Assembly (NCBI RefSeq): GCF_017549005.1
Contig: NZ_JAFYYT010000003.1
Coordinates: forward strand, 62,001 to 126,000
Source of the DNA: Ruminococcus sp.
Lineage (GTDB): Bacteria; Bacillota; Clostridia; Oscillospirales; Ruminococcaceae
DNA: 64,000 nt
Direction: 5' to 3'
This document shows positions 18,040-25,688 of the stretch, piece by piece. Positions within the stretch are counted from its first letter, which is position 1, and each line of letters opens with the position of its first letter. Below the pieces are notes generated by a model. It had not been told where the DNA came from. It worked only from the letters and a program-made list of their open reading frames with translations, and made no database searches. The position numbers and the translations under genes were made by a program.

Positions 18040-18363
18040 TGTATGACCTCCATTCCGATCCGTTATGTCATTGCGGAGGGTATAAAAAATCTCCTCCATG
18101 CAACGGCATGGAAGAGACGAAGCTGCAATAATACTCCGTGGTACCACTCTTCTTGATGTAAGAATACACCCACTCGTCTGCGTCGGATCAACGCATATCT
18201 CTGTAACGGGAGAGCCCGTTCAAGCCTATTTGCCGAAGCTTTCAGCCGACTGCTCAGGGAGGAGCTATGACTTGTATCTGTCTGCCGTCTTACACCGACC
18301 GACGGCTCTCTGTGAAAACTGATCCAAGCTTTGTTTCCCTTCATCGCATTTGTTGATTATAAT
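18040..18363 (-). promoter_or_regulatory. T-box leader of the leuA operon (likely tRNA-Leu responsive)
   Basis: Read on the minus strand, this untranslated leader has the conserved T-box core AGAGTGGTACCACGGA (18135-18150), a long 5' domain with an apical hairpin GCCGTC/GACGGC and the GAAGGGAAAC-like opening of Stem I, followed by a terminator just before the leuA RBS. A T-box senses uncharged tRNA: pairing of its acceptor end with the core stabilises an antiterminator. Leucine specificity is inferred from the downstream genes; a CTC triplet lies at about 18262-18266 in the candidate specifier region, but I could not fold the leader to prove it. Confidence 0.9.
18084..18117 (-). terminator. 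T-box regulated terminator
   Basis: On the minus strand TCTCTTCCATGC, loop CGTT, GCATGGAGGAGA and then a six-T run. It is mutually exclusive with the antiterminator formed by the T-box core immediately upstream and precedes the leuA start by 45 bases. Confidence 0.88.
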
Positions 18364-18369
18364 AAATGT

Positions 18370-18398
18370 ATTATACACTGTAAATGCATATTTGTCAA
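18370..18398 (-). promoter_or_regulatory. Promoter of the leuA-ilvBN-leuCDB operon
   Basis: Consensus on both hexamers: TTGACA (18393-18398), 17 bases, TATAAT (18370-18375) on the minus strand. Transcription should start near 18363, at the head of the T-box leader. Confidence 0.92.
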
Positions 18399-18423
18399 GC
18401 CCCGGAATGATTTTGCTCTTCAA

Positions 18424-18451
18424 AATCAGCCCTTAGCCGTCAGTTGTTTGC
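18424..18451. repeat. Array of four 7-mers (CCTTAGC-like)
   Basis: AATCAGC, CCTTAGC, CGTCAGT and TGTTTGC in 7-nt register, directly next to a 12-bp-armed palindrome. The CTTAGC core recurs in arrays near 12320, 27762 and 57842. Confidence 0.45.
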
Positions 18452-18479
18452 AGTGAACGGCAGAGACGCCGTTCACTGC
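18450..18479 (-). terminator. Perfect 12-bp inverted repeat after the zinc-ribbon gene
   Basis: GCAGTGAACGGC and GCCGTTCACTGC around a 6-nt loop. It lies just downstream of the AIM24 operon; there is no T-run, so it may be an RNA 3'-end hairpin rather than a true intrinsic terminator. Confidence 0.45.
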
Positions 18480-18486
18480 GGATCTG

Positions 18487-18744
18487 TTACAGTGGGGCTT
18501 TTGCGCCGCAGTCGGGGCAGAAATTGGTACCGCAATCCTTGCCGCAGCTGCATTTCCAAGGCTTTACGGGAGCTTTAGCTCCGCATTCGGGACAGAATTT
18601 AGTGTCGTTCTCCATTCCGCATACGCAGCGCCATTTAGCGCCGTGCCACCCCGGGACGGCATTGTTTTCGGCAGCCATGCGGAAAAGAGCTTCGCCGTTT
18701 GCCATATACTGTAATCCCATGACAGGGAAACCAAATATAAACAT
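18487..18744 (-). CDS. Small double zinc-ribbon protein
   Basis: 85 residues. The last ~45 residues hold two CxCG...CxxCG zinc ribbons (CVCGMENDTKFCPECG and CSCGKDCGTNFCPDCG), each with four cysteines. The N-terminal part (FGFPVMGLQYMANGEALFRMA) is short and mildly hydrophobic. Start: ATG 18744, six bases after GAGGTG; a GTG lies nine bases earlier. It is the third gene of an operon after the AIM24 protein and a 47-residue membrane protein. Such ribbons often occur at the ends of membrane or phage-shock-like proteins; function is not known. Confidence 0.72.
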   Translation of the reverse strand: MFIFGFPVMGLQYMANGEALFRMAAENNAVPGWHGAKWRCVCGMENDTKFCPECGAKAPVKPWKCSCGKDCGTNFCPDCGAKAPL

Positions 18745-18794
18745 ACATTTCACCTCAATACCATAAAGTGCCGTAAGAGATGTACAGGCAGCTT

Positions 18795-18938
18795 TTACTG
18801 CTGCGACTTTATATAATCAGCTATCCTGTATATTGCATAGAATACCCATATTACCCATGAAATTGCCCACAATCCCGTAAATACGCTGAAAAGCAGGTAT
18901 ATCAGGGCGACTGCGGCAGCTATAAGCCATTGTTTCAT
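18795..18938 (-). CDS. 47-residue membrane protein
   Basis: Short gene found by reading the gap. It begins MKQWLIAAAVALIYLLFS and ends in YIKSQQ. One or two hydrophobic segments rich in Trp (about residues 4-20 and 22-37) with a basic tail. The ATG starts three bases after the stop of the AIM24 gene, with AGAAG nearby, and the gene is followed by the zinc-ribbon gene, so it is most likely the middle gene of that operon. Whether it is translated is an inference from frame, spacing and hydrophobicity. Confidence 0.6.
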   Translation of the reverse strand: MKQWLIAAAVALIYLLFSVFTGLWAISWVIWVFYAIYRIADYIKSQQ

Positions 18939-18940
18939 TT

Positions 18941-19615
18941 TTACTTCTTAGCTGCGAGTGACAGGATCTTTCCTGCAAAGTCGTTGAAGTTCTGTGTCTG
19001 GAGTATGATCTTGCCGGGACCTGTCAGCTTTGTGAGGAAGAGTCCCTCTCCGCCGAAGAATATATTTCCGAGGCCCTTTACAGTCTCGATCTCGTACTGG
19101 ACTGTAGGCTCAAAAGCAACAACGTTGCCTGTATCTACCTTGATAACTTCACCGGGAGCAAGAACGCGCTCCACCATATCTCCGTCTACTTCGAGGAAAG
19201 CCATACCGTTTCCGAAGAGCTGCTGGAGAATGAAGCCCTCACCGCCGAAGAGACCTGAGAGTATCTTCTTTGTGAAAACTGCCTTGAGGTCTACTGTCTG
19301 CTCAGCGCAGAGAAAAGCGCCCTTCTGACAGATAAGACCGCCGCTGGATATATTGACAGGAACGATAGAACCGGGAACTGTAGCGCCGAAAGCTATCTTT
19401 GCGCCCGGAACGTCCGCTTTATAGTTTGCCATGAATATCGATTCGCCTGTGAAAAGACGTCCGAGGCTTCTGCCTACGCCGCCTCTTGCGTTGGTTGACA
19501 TAGTTATTCCCTGTGACTGCCAGATCATTCCGCCTGACTGCGTGAACATCGACTCTCCTGCATTGAGCTCACATTCAACGGCAGGAACTGTCTGACCGAT
19601 AATAGTATATCTCAT
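18941..19615 (-). CDS. AIM24 / TIGR00266 family protein
   Basis: 224 residues, the normal size. The family folds as a repeated beta-prism and is named from a yeast mitochondrial protein; bacterial members have no proven activity. Family marks are the opening VECELNAGESMFTQSGGMIW, the Gly-rich middle (RGGVGRSLGRLFTGES) and the repeated F-GGEG-F-L modules (LFGGEGFILQQLFG and FFGGEGLFLTKLTGPG). GGGAGGT precedes the ATG. First gene of a three-gene operon with a small membrane protein and a zinc-ribbon protein. Confidence 0.9.
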   Translation of the reverse strand: MRYTIIGQTVPAVECELNAGESMFTQSGGMIWQSQGITMSTNARGGVGRSLGRLFTGESIFMANYKADVPGAKIAFGATVPGSIVPVNISSGGLICQKGAFLCAEQTVDLKAVFTKKILSGLFGGEGFILQQLFGNGMAFLEVDGDMVERVLAPGEVIKVDTGNVVAFEPTVQYEIETVKGLGNIFFGGEGLFLTKLTGPGKIILQTQNFNDFAGKILSLAAKK

Positions 19616-19675
19616 ATCAATATACCTCCCTGAAATAAATTAATTTATATTATGCGGAAATACCGCACACTGACA

Positions 19676-20659
19676 TTAGTCTGCTATCCTGCAAAGGTTT
19701 GCCTCTCCCGAGCTGAGATACTTTATCTCGCCGTAGGGGAGTCTTATTATAAGATTTGCATTCTCGTCTATACCGAGAGCTTCACCTACAAGCTGCTCAT
19801 TGCCCACCATAGCGGTTATCTTGTGACCTGTAAGCATTTCGCGCTCTCTGTATGCCTTCAGGAAGCTCCTGTCGGAAATTTTTCCGAGATAGGGCTCAAG
19901 GCGGTTGAGTACCTCGGCGCAGAGCCTGTTCCTGTTGATAACAACGCCTGTCTCGTCCTCTATGGAGGTAGCTCTCTTTCTGAGCTCGCGGTCGAAGTCT
20001 TTGCCTATACTGCGTACATTTATGCCTATGCCGATAGTAGCGCAGTCAAGCTCGCGCATTTCAAGTCCGAGAGAAGCCTCAGTGAGTATACCGCATATCT
20101 TTTTGCCGTTCATATAGAGGTCGTTGACCCATTTTATACTGACCTTGCTTCCGCACAGCTCTTCAACGGCTTCTGCGGCAGCACAGGCGGCGGCTGCGGT
20201 TATCATGGGGGCGAATTCGAGGTCGAAATGAGGGCGCACGAGGACGCTCATATAGAGTCCCGTACCCTGCGGCGAAACGAAATGCCTGCCTATACGTCCC
20301 TTGCCTGCGGTCTGCGAATCGGCAACGACGGTAGTGCCGTTGGGCGCTTTTTCGGTCTCGAGCTCGCGCACAGCATTATTTGTGGAATCGACTTCCTCAA
20401 GCACCTTTATGGTCCTTCCCATTTCCTTTGTTGTAAGGAAGGGAGAGATAAGATCTTCCGAAAGTCTGTTATTGTCTTCGTTGAGCTTATAACCCTTTGA
20501 GGTTATTGAGCTTATGGAAAAGCCCTCTGCTTCAAGAGCCTTGACGGCTTTCCATACAGCATTGCGGCTCACACCGAGCTTATCTGCGAGTGCAGCACCC
20601 GATATGTAGTCGCCGCCTGCATTGGCAAGATTAGCGAGTAATTCGGATTTTACATTCAT
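19676..20659 (-). CDS. birA: Bifunctional biotin-protein ligase / biotin repressor
   Basis: 327 residues. N-terminal winged HTH (about 1-60, SGAALADKLGVSRNAVWKAVKALEAEG), a central ligase domain with the biotinyl-AMP loop GRIGRHFVSPQGTGLYMS (GRGRxG variant) and KWVNDLY, and a C-terminal SH3-like cap. It attaches biotin to carboxylase subunits and probably represses biotin genes. Start ATG 20659 behind AAAGGA; the longer frame upstream is not supported. A clear promoter lies upstream. Confidence 0.95.
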   Translation of the reverse strand: MNVKSELLANLANAGGDYISGAALADKLGVSRNAVWKAVKALEAEGFSISSITSKGYKLNEDNNRLSEDLISPFLTTKEMGRTIKVLEEVDSTNNAVRELETEKAPNGTTVVADSQTAGKGRIGRHFVSPQGTGLYMSVLVRPHFDLEFAPMITAAAACAAAEAVEELCGSKVSIKWVNDLYMNGKKICGILTEASLGLEMRELDCATIGIGINVRSIGKDFDRELRKRATSIEDETGVVINRNRLCAEVLNRLEPYLGKISDRSFLKAYREREMLTGHKITAMVGNEQLVGEALGIDENANLIIRLPYGEIKYLSSGEANLCRIAD

Positions 20660-20691
20660 GGCTAAGTGTTCCTTTCGGTAATATTGATAAC

Positions 20692-20720
20692 ATTGTACCA
20701 CAAAAAGATAAAAATTTCAA
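20692..20720 (-). promoter_or_regulatory. Promoter of birA
   Basis: On the minus strand TTGAAA (20715-20720), 17 bases, TACAAT (20692-20697), about 35 bases before the ATG. Confidence 0.75.
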
Positions 20721-20772
20721 GATAAAAAGTATAAAAAATCGCATTTGCAGGTGAATTTTTTTGCTGATACGC

Positions 20773-20798
20773 AAAAAAGGACGGTTTTCCCGTCCTTT
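20773..20798 (-). terminator. Terminator of the membrane protein gene
   Basis: AAAGGACGG / CCGTCCTTT arms with a TTTTC loop. On the minus strand the stem is followed by a T-run, ending the transcript that covers 20846-21373. Confidence 0.85.
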
Positions 20799-20845
20799 CA
20801 GTTGTATAATATTTTTCGCGGCGGCTTTTGAAAATGCAAGGCAGC

Positions 20846-21373
20846 TTATTCCTCGTCGATTATCGGAGGCGCAGGAGCGTTCTTCTCCGCTTTTTTCGCT
20901 CTCCGCTGCTCTTTCAGCTCATATGAGCCGAGCTGCACAGCCGCTATTGCTCCCGACATGAGCACAGGCACGATACAGGGCAGTATCCTGCGTATATACA
21001 TACCGCTCACGGGCTCAAGGGTGTATTTGTCCGTCCAGCCGCTTGCGTCGGCGTGACCTGTCAGTTTTTTCAGCATGACCATGCACAGGACAAGCCCTGC
21101 AAATGAGAGGATAATTGAAAGGATATCCGGTAAATTCTTCCTGAAAAGGCACAGAACAGCTCCCGAAACCATAAGGGCGGCGGAAATAATGAGGAAAAAG
21201 CCGGTATCGGCGAGGCTTTCCCCGTAGCTTCCGCGGTTGTATACAAGTCCTGCGCCGCTGAGAGCGGTCATAGCTCCCGAAAAAAACGCGCTCAGCAAAA
21301 GGGTGCATATTTTTGCGGCAGTCATGAGCTTCGATGACTTTTTTTGAAGATATTTCTTTTTTTTCTGGCTCAT
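20846..21373 (-). CDS. Membrane protein of unknown function
   Basis: 175 residues. The ATG follows GGAG; earlier in-frame codons lack an RBS. A lysine-rich N-terminus (SQKKKKYLQKKSSK) precedes about four hydrophobic helices (roughly residues 20-45, 52-74, 79-97 and 124-143) and a charged C-terminal tail rich in Lys, Glu and Pro. No catalytic motif is visible. It is divergent from spoIVB, sharing a ~100-base intergenic region. Confidence 0.65.
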   Translation of the reverse strand: MSQKKKKYLQKKSSKLMTAAKICTLLLSAFFSGAMTALSGAGLVYNRGSYGESLADTGFFLIISAALMVSGAVLCLFRKNLPDILSIILSFAGLVLCMVMLKKLTGHADASGWTDKYTLEPVSGMYIRRILPCIVPVLMSGAIAAVQLGSYELKEQRRAKKAEKNAPAPPIIDEE

Positions 21374-21445
21374 ATTAACTCCATAAGTAGTTTTCGGCTG
21401 TGTGCATTTCACATTTATAATATCACATAGCCGAAGCATAATAAA

Positions 21446-21463
21446 TATGTTCCTTCGGGAACA
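21446..21463 (+). promoter_or_regulatory. Palindrome in the spoIVB leader
   Basis: ATGTTCC-TTCG-GGAACAT, 7-bp arms, ending a few bases before the GAAAGGA site of spoIVB. It could be a leader hairpin or a dimeric repressor site; it does not have the GAAC-N4-GTTC order of a Gram-positive LexA box. Confidence 0.4.
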
Positions 21464-21479
21464 TGAAAGGAAAAACAAA

Positions 21480-22703
21480 ATGTTGTTGAAAAGAAAAATA
21501 ATAAAATCAGCCGCAGCCTTATTATCTGTCGGATTTATCGTATTATTCGGAACGGCAGGCTATTATTCTTCGCAGCTGCCCTCGGCAGTTACGGTGGAAA
21601 CGGGAAGAGCCCTTGAACTTGCGGAATTTCCCGAGCTCTGCTGCACAAGCTCCTGCGACAGGGCAGTACCTGTTTCGGGGACTTACAGCGGCACTGAACA
21701 GGTAACGCTTTCGCTTTTCGGCATTATTCCCGTCAAAAATGTGGAAGTCCGCCACGCAGAAGCTCCTGTTTTTGCAGTCGGAGGCCGTCCTTTCGGCATA
21801 AAGCTCCTCATGGAGGGCGTTATGGTGACAGGTCTCGGCGATGTTGAGGACAAAAACGGCAAATACAGCTGTCCTGCGGAAAAAGCAGGTATCCGCACAG
21901 GCGATGTCATACGTCTTGCGAACGGCGAGGCTCTCACCTCAAATGACAGGCTCCAGCAGCTCATATCCGCCTCCGAGGGCAGGACTGTGGAACTTTCCGT
22001 AGAGCGTGAGGGCAGGGTGTTTTCCGTCGGACTGCAGCCTGTTCTCTCCCGCAGAAGCTCGGAATGGAAGGGCGGAATGTGGGTGCGCGACAGTATCGCA
22101 GGTATCGGTACGATGTCGTTTTTTGACCCGAAAACAGGACATTTTGTCGGTCTCGGACATCCTATCTGCGACTCGGATACGGGAGGGATAGTCCCTGTCC
22201 ACAGCGGTGAAGCCGTACCTGTGGAAATTACCGATATCCGCCGCGGCGCTCAGGGAGTACCCGGGGAGCTTCGGGGCAGCTTTTCCGACGGGGAGAGCTT
22301 CGGAGTCCTTGACAGGAACAAGACAAGCGGTATCTACGGCGTATTATCGACGGAAGCCCTCAGCGGGCTCTCTGCGGACTGCAAAGAGTTTCCAATGGCG
22401 TACAGTCAGGAAATAAAGACGGGTCCTGCGGAGATCTACTCCACGATATCGGGAACTTATCCCGAAAAATATACAGCCGAGATAGAAAAAGTCGATTACA
22501 GCAGCGGCAGCACCAGAAATATGGTGATACGCATAACCGACAAACGGCTCCTTGAAGCCGCAGGGGGCATAGTTCAGGGAATGAGCGGCAGTCCCATAGT
22601 TCAGGACGGAAAGCTGGCAGGAGCCATAACCCATGTGCTTGTGTCAGACCCGTCGCGCGGCTACGGCATATTTGCCGAAAACATGGCTGAAAGCCTTGAA
22701 TAG
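21480..22703 (+). CDS. spoIVB: SpoIVB-like S55 serine peptidase with PDZ domain
   Basis: 407 residues. In Bacillus this forespore-secreted protease cleaves SpoIVFA and so switches on pro-sigma-K processing. An N-terminal membrane anchor (about 8-27), a PDZ domain (about 112-185, with KAGIRTGDVIRLANGE), and the S55 peptidase domain with catalytic His in GLGHPI and Ser in GMSGSPI are all intact. RBS GAAAGGA decides the ATG at 21480. It stands alone: the usual neighbours recN and spo0A are not here. Confidence 0.9.
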   Translation: MLLKRKIIKSAAALLSVGFIVLFGTAGYYSSQLPSAVTVETGRALELAEFPELCCTSSCDRAVPVSGTYSGTEQVTLSLFGIIPVKNVEVRHAEAPVFAVGGRPFGIKLLMEGVMVTGLGDVEDKNGKYSCPAEKAGIRTGDVIRLANGEALTSNDRLQQLISASEGRTVELSVEREGRVFSVGLQPVLSRRSSEWKGGMWVRDSIAGIGTMSFFDPKTGHFVGLGHPICDSDTGGIVPVHSGEAVPVEITDIRRGAQGVPGELRGSFSDGESFGVLDRNKTSGIYGVLSTEALSGLSADCKEFPMAYSQEIKTGPAEIYSTISGTYPEKYTAEIEKVDYSSGSTRNMVIRITDKRLLEAAGGIVQGMSGSPIVQDGKLAGAITHVLVSDPSRGYGIFAENMAESLE

Positions 22704-22711
22704 GCAAAATA

Positions 22712-22739
22712 AAAGCGGGCGTTACTTATCGTAACGCCC
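22712..22739 (-). terminator. Terminator of the HPr gene
   Basis: GGGCGTTAC (22717-22725), loop, GTAACGCCC (22731-22739). On the minus strand the sequence runs on into CTTTTATTTT, so it ends the HPr transcript and may also serve spoIVB. Confidence 0.8.
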
Positions 22740-22759
22740 CAAGTTATTATCTTCTTTAA

Positions 22760-23032
22760 TTATCTGTTTTCTTCGCTGAAACCGCTGTCAACGAGCTCGA
22801 TGAGTGCGTCAACTGCAGCCTTCTCGTCAGCTCCGTCAGCAATTACCTTAACGTTGGTACCGCCAACGATTCCGAGTGAAAGGATACCGAGTAAGCTCTT
22901 TGCATTTACTCTGCGCTCTTCCTTCTCGATCCAGATTGATGACTTGAACTCGTTAGCTTTCTGAATAAAGAAAGTAGCGGGTCTTGCGTGAAGTCCAACC
23001 TGATTCTTTACCATTACTTCTCTAACAAACAT
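22760..23032 (-). CDS. ptsH: HPr-family phosphocarrier protein
   Basis: 90 residues. HPr carries phosphate from EI to PTS permeases and, when phosphorylated on Ser46 by HPr kinase, co-activates CcpA. The active histidine is His15 in VGLHARPATFF, and Ser46 is present in NAKSLLGILSLG. Start ATG 23032 behind AGGAG; a TTG two codons earlier is in frame but unlikely. It stands alone, without ptsI, so a Crh- or regulatory-type role is possible, but His15 argues for real phosphotransfer capacity. Confidence 0.93.
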   Translation of the reverse strand: MFVREVMVKNQVGLHARPATFFIQKANEFKSSIWIEKEERRVNAKSLLGILSLGIVGGTNVKVIADGADEKAAVDALIELVDSGFSEENR

Positions 23033-23120
23033 AAACAACTCTCCTATTCTCTGTGGTTACAGCCCCTCTCATTTTTATAAGGACTGTGTTGTCGTTTGCA
23101 ATTGTTTTCTTGCTGATTTT

Positions 23121-23149
23121 ATTATACATTCTATTTTTTCCTTCGTCAA
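23121..23149 (-). promoter_or_regulatory. Promoter of ptsH
   Basis: On the minus strand TTGACG (23144-23149), 17 bases, TATAAT (23121-23126), giving a leader of about 80 bases. Confidence 0.8.
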
Positions 23150-23401
23150 CGGATTTTTGCGATTATAATCCATCTTTTCTCTAAATTCTACATTTAGATT
23201 AAATGTGAACGAATTTTTATCAGCTTGCTTGTATATTATAACTACAAAAAAATGTTGATTTTCATTGTTGAAAATGCATATTATTCAACGTGAGATTATG
23301 TTAATATCTTCTAAAGGGAAAATGTTTTTTTGGATATACGCCCAGTTAATATGTGGAACAGCAATAATTGTCAAATTTTAAATCATAATAGCAATAAACG
23401 C
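23150..23401. other. AT-rich gene-free stretch between ptsH and trmD
   Basis: About 250 AT-rich bases downstream of trmD and upstream of the ptsH promoter. It holds a short inverted repeat GTTGAA-N11-TTCAAC near 23272. No RBS-supported reading frame, T-run terminator for trmD or structured RNA could be recognised. Confidence 0.45.
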
Positions 23402-24100
23402 TCAGTCATCGTTTAATTTGTATTTAGCTAAAAGATCGGGGCGGCGCTCCTCAGTGAGCTTCAGGCTCTGTTCATGCCTCCATGTCTCGATATTCTTGTG
23501 ATGACCGGTCAGCAGAACAGGTGGGACAGCCTCGCCCTCCCACACCTCGGGACGGGTATACTGAGGATATTCAAGAAGTCCGCTGTAAATGCTCTCGTCT
23601 GTGAAGCACACCTCGTCGGAGAGGACTCCGTCACACATACGGGCTACTGCGTCAGCTACGACCATTGCAGGTATCTCGCCGCCTGTGAGTACATAATCGC
23701 CAATGGAGAGCTCCTCGTCCACTATCTTGTCGATGACGCGCTGGTCGACTCCCTCATAGTGACCGCATATTATAAGGATATTGTCCATTTTTGAGAGCTC
23801 TATTGCGCGTTTCTGGTCGAAGAGCCTGCCTTTCGGGGACATATAGATAGTATGGGGCTTAGCGCCCAGGTCCTCGCAGACCGCCTTGTAGCAGTTGTAT
23901 ATGGGTTCACACTGCATGACCATGCCCATTCCGCCGCCGTATGGCGTATCATCGACTCTTCGGTGCTTGTCCTGAGTGTATTCCCTTATCTGACGGCAGT
24001 GCAGGCTTATCTTTTCTGCCCTGCGGGCTCTGCCGACAATGCTCTCGCCGAGAACGGCTTCGCACATCTCGGGGAAAAGCGTTGCTATCTCAATATGCAT
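23402..24100 (-). CDS. trmD: tRNA (guanine-N1)-methyltransferase
   Basis: 232 residues. It methylates G37 of tRNAs that read CNN codons, preventing +1 frameshifts. SPOUT family with the deep trefoil knot: the SAM-binding stretches are YMSPKGRLFDQ, ICGHYEGVDQRVID and SIGDYVLTGGEIPA. RBS AAGGAG. In most Firmicutes it directly follows rimM; here two unrelated membrane-anchored protein genes lie between. Confidence 0.97.
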   Translation of the reverse strand: MHIEIATLFPEMCEAVLGESIVGRARRAEKISLHCRQIREYTQDKHRRVDDTPYGGGMGMVMQCEPIYNCYKAVCEDLGAKPHTIYMSPKGRLFDQKRAIELSKMDNILIICGHYEGVDQRVIDKIVDEELSIGDYVLTGGEIPAMVVADAVARMCDGVLSDEVCFTDESIYSGLLEYPQYTRPEVWEGEAVPPVLLTGHHKNIETWRHEQSLKLTEERRPDLLAKYKLNDD

Positions 24101-24121
24101 AGTATTCTCCTTTTATGAACA

Positions 24122-24144
24122 GAGACCGCAATAAGCGCGGTCTC
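24122..24144 (-). terminator. Hairpin between the 24152 gene and trmD
   Basis: GAGACCGC / GCGGTCTC with a 7-nt loop in the 51-base gap. It lacks a T-run in either direction, so it may be a weak attenuator or processing stem inside the operon rather than a full stop. Confidence 0.4.
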
Positions 24145-24151
24145 ATGATTT

Positions 24152-24877
24152 TCATTCTGTAAGCTGTATGCTCTCCGCCATGGCGATGACCTCGTCCCAG
24201 TCGGTAACGCTCATGGAGAGGATATAGCGGTGTTTCTTGTCTCTTTCGGGGTAGATATTGATAAATGCGTACTGCCCGTCGGGAGCGTCGTTGGTCTGCA
24301 AAAATCCGCGGAATCCTACGCCCTCCACGGGGTAGAACTTAACAGTGCTTGCGTCTGCAAGTATAAGGTCGTTTTTGCAGTTCATTATCTTATAGAAAGT
24401 CTTTGCGTTCCTGCTGCTGTGGATATCAATGTCCTTCATGTTCAGCATTGCCGCAAGACGGACAAATTCGCCCTTGTTCTGCGGAGTCGATTTCTGCTTT
24501 TTCTTGCAGTAGCTGTCGAGGTCCTCGGGGTCAATGCCTGTCATATCGAGAAAATCGAAGTTCTCGCCGAGAGTGTCCTGACAAACTGACACAAACAGGT
24601 TGGTGTCCTTGCTGCCCCACATTACAGCGTCCTTTTCCTCGGTGTGGACGGGCTCCATGCCTTTCCATGCAGTTATACGCACTCCGAGGGAGGAATACTG
24701 GTCAAAGCTGTCAGAGGGGAGCTTAGGGAGCTCATCGGGGAGCTCATACCATATGCTGCCTGTTTCTTTGAACTCGTGCTTTGTCTTGTAGTAATAGGGC
24801 AGCCCTGGGAAGAAATACGCGCAGACTCCGAGAGCTATGAGAATGAGTAAAAACAGTATGCCGAAGAATTTTTTCAT
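24152..24877 (-). CDS. Membrane-anchored protein, paralog family member A
   Basis: 241 residues. One N-terminal membrane segment (about 4-23) ending in CAYFFPGLPYYYK, then an extracytoplasmic domain of ~215 residues closing with VIAMAESIQLTE. The same plan (N-terminal anchor with FFPxL, charged globular part, end motif I-x-SI-x-L/IxK) is seen in the genes at 24928-25644 and 26202-26996, so the three are diverged paralogs. No enzyme motif is visible. It lies between rimM and trmD on the same strand. Confidence 0.72.
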   Translation of the reverse strand: MKKFFGILFLLILIALGVCAYFFPGLPYYYKTKHEFKETGSIWYELPDELPKLPSDSFDQYSSLGVRITAWKGMEPVHTEEKDAVMWGSKDTNLFVSVCQDTLGENFDFLDMTGIDPEDLDSYCKKKQKSTPQNKGEFVRLAAMLNMKDIDIHSSRNAKTFYKIMNCKNDLILADASTVKFYPVEGVGFRGFLQTNDAPDGQYAFINIYPERDKKHRYILSMSVTDWDEVIAMAESIQLTE

Positions 24878-24927
24878 GATATTTGCCTCCTTTTGGCTTG
24901 TTCAAGCCGTTTTTCTTTTGTTCTGCA

Positions 24928-25644
24928 TTATTTTTCTATCTTTATCGAAGCTATCATCTGTTTTGCAAGCCCGATATCCTCGCTGCTTATTATCACCATG
25001 AACGAGTTTTCGTGAGCATCGCCTGTATACAGCGAAACTGCGTATCTTTCTGCATTTTCCTTTTTGCCGAGACATTCCACAAAGCCGCAGTTGTCTCCCG
25101 AATGGAAGGAATAGGCTCCGCTTGTGGCTTCAAACAGCTCTTCCTTTGACTCCGCCAGTTTTCTGAATATCTTTTCGTCACTGAGACTTCGGATATTGAA
25201 GTCGTCATAGGTCAGTGAGTAGGTAAAATCCAGAAATTCATACTGTGAAGCAGGAACAGGCATATTGCGGGCCTTAAAGAACTTCTCTATCTGCTTGTGT
25301 GTGGCGGGACTGAACTGCTCGTCCGCGTCAGCAGGCGGAAGTTCGTCATATTTGACTATCAGCACCGCTGATTTGTCGCTGTTTATGTATGTAGGGTAGC
25401 GTGAGTCCTCTTTCAGCTTCATATCGGGAGCTATCTTCACAGAGAGCCCGTGTTCTTCCTTTATTTCCACAAGGTCGTCGGGGACCGTAACACCCGAAAG
25501 GTCATATTCTTTCAGTTCCGTGTTCAGCGACGGATATTTGTCCGTTATTCTGATGTAACCGTATTTCGGCAGAGCAGGGAAGAAGAAAAGCAGTACTGCT
25601 GCTGCGACGGCAAGTGTGATGATACCTGTCAGTATTTTTTTCAT
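24928..25644 (-). CDS. Membrane-anchored protein, paralog family member B
   Basis: 238 residues. The ATG at 25644 follows GGAG; an in-frame ATG lies 15 bases upstream. An N-terminal membrane helix (about 3-21) ends in FFFPALPKYGY, followed by a ~210-residue outer domain that ends GLAKQMIASIKIEK. It shares the anchor motif, size and end motif with its two neighbours but overall identity is low by eye. Function unknown. It starts 44 bases after the rimM stop, likely in one transcript. Confidence 0.72.
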   Translation of the reverse strand: MKKILTGIITLAVAAAVLLFFFPALPKYGYIRITDKYPSLNTELKEYDLSGVTVPDDLVEIKEEHGLSVKIAPDMKLKEDSRYPTYINSDKSAVLIVKYDELPPADADEQFSPATHKQIEKFFKARNMPVPASQYEFLDFTYSLTYDDFNIRSLSDEKIFRKLAESKEELFEATSGAYSFHSGDNCGFVECLGKKENAERYAVSLYTGDAHENSFMVIISSEDIGLAKQMIASIKIEK

Positions 25645-25688
25645 GTTGAATTGCTCCATTTGTGCCTTAAAGTGTTGTTAAAGCCTTT

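Noticed and set aside
21446-21463. LexA/SOS box before spoIVB
   Set aside because: The palindrome has GTTCC-N-GGAAC order, not GAAC-N4-GTTC.
23260-23320. Small peptide frame (about 13 codons) between ptsH and trmD
   Set aside because: No RBS, no conservation that can be judged, and length within chance for AT-rich DNA.
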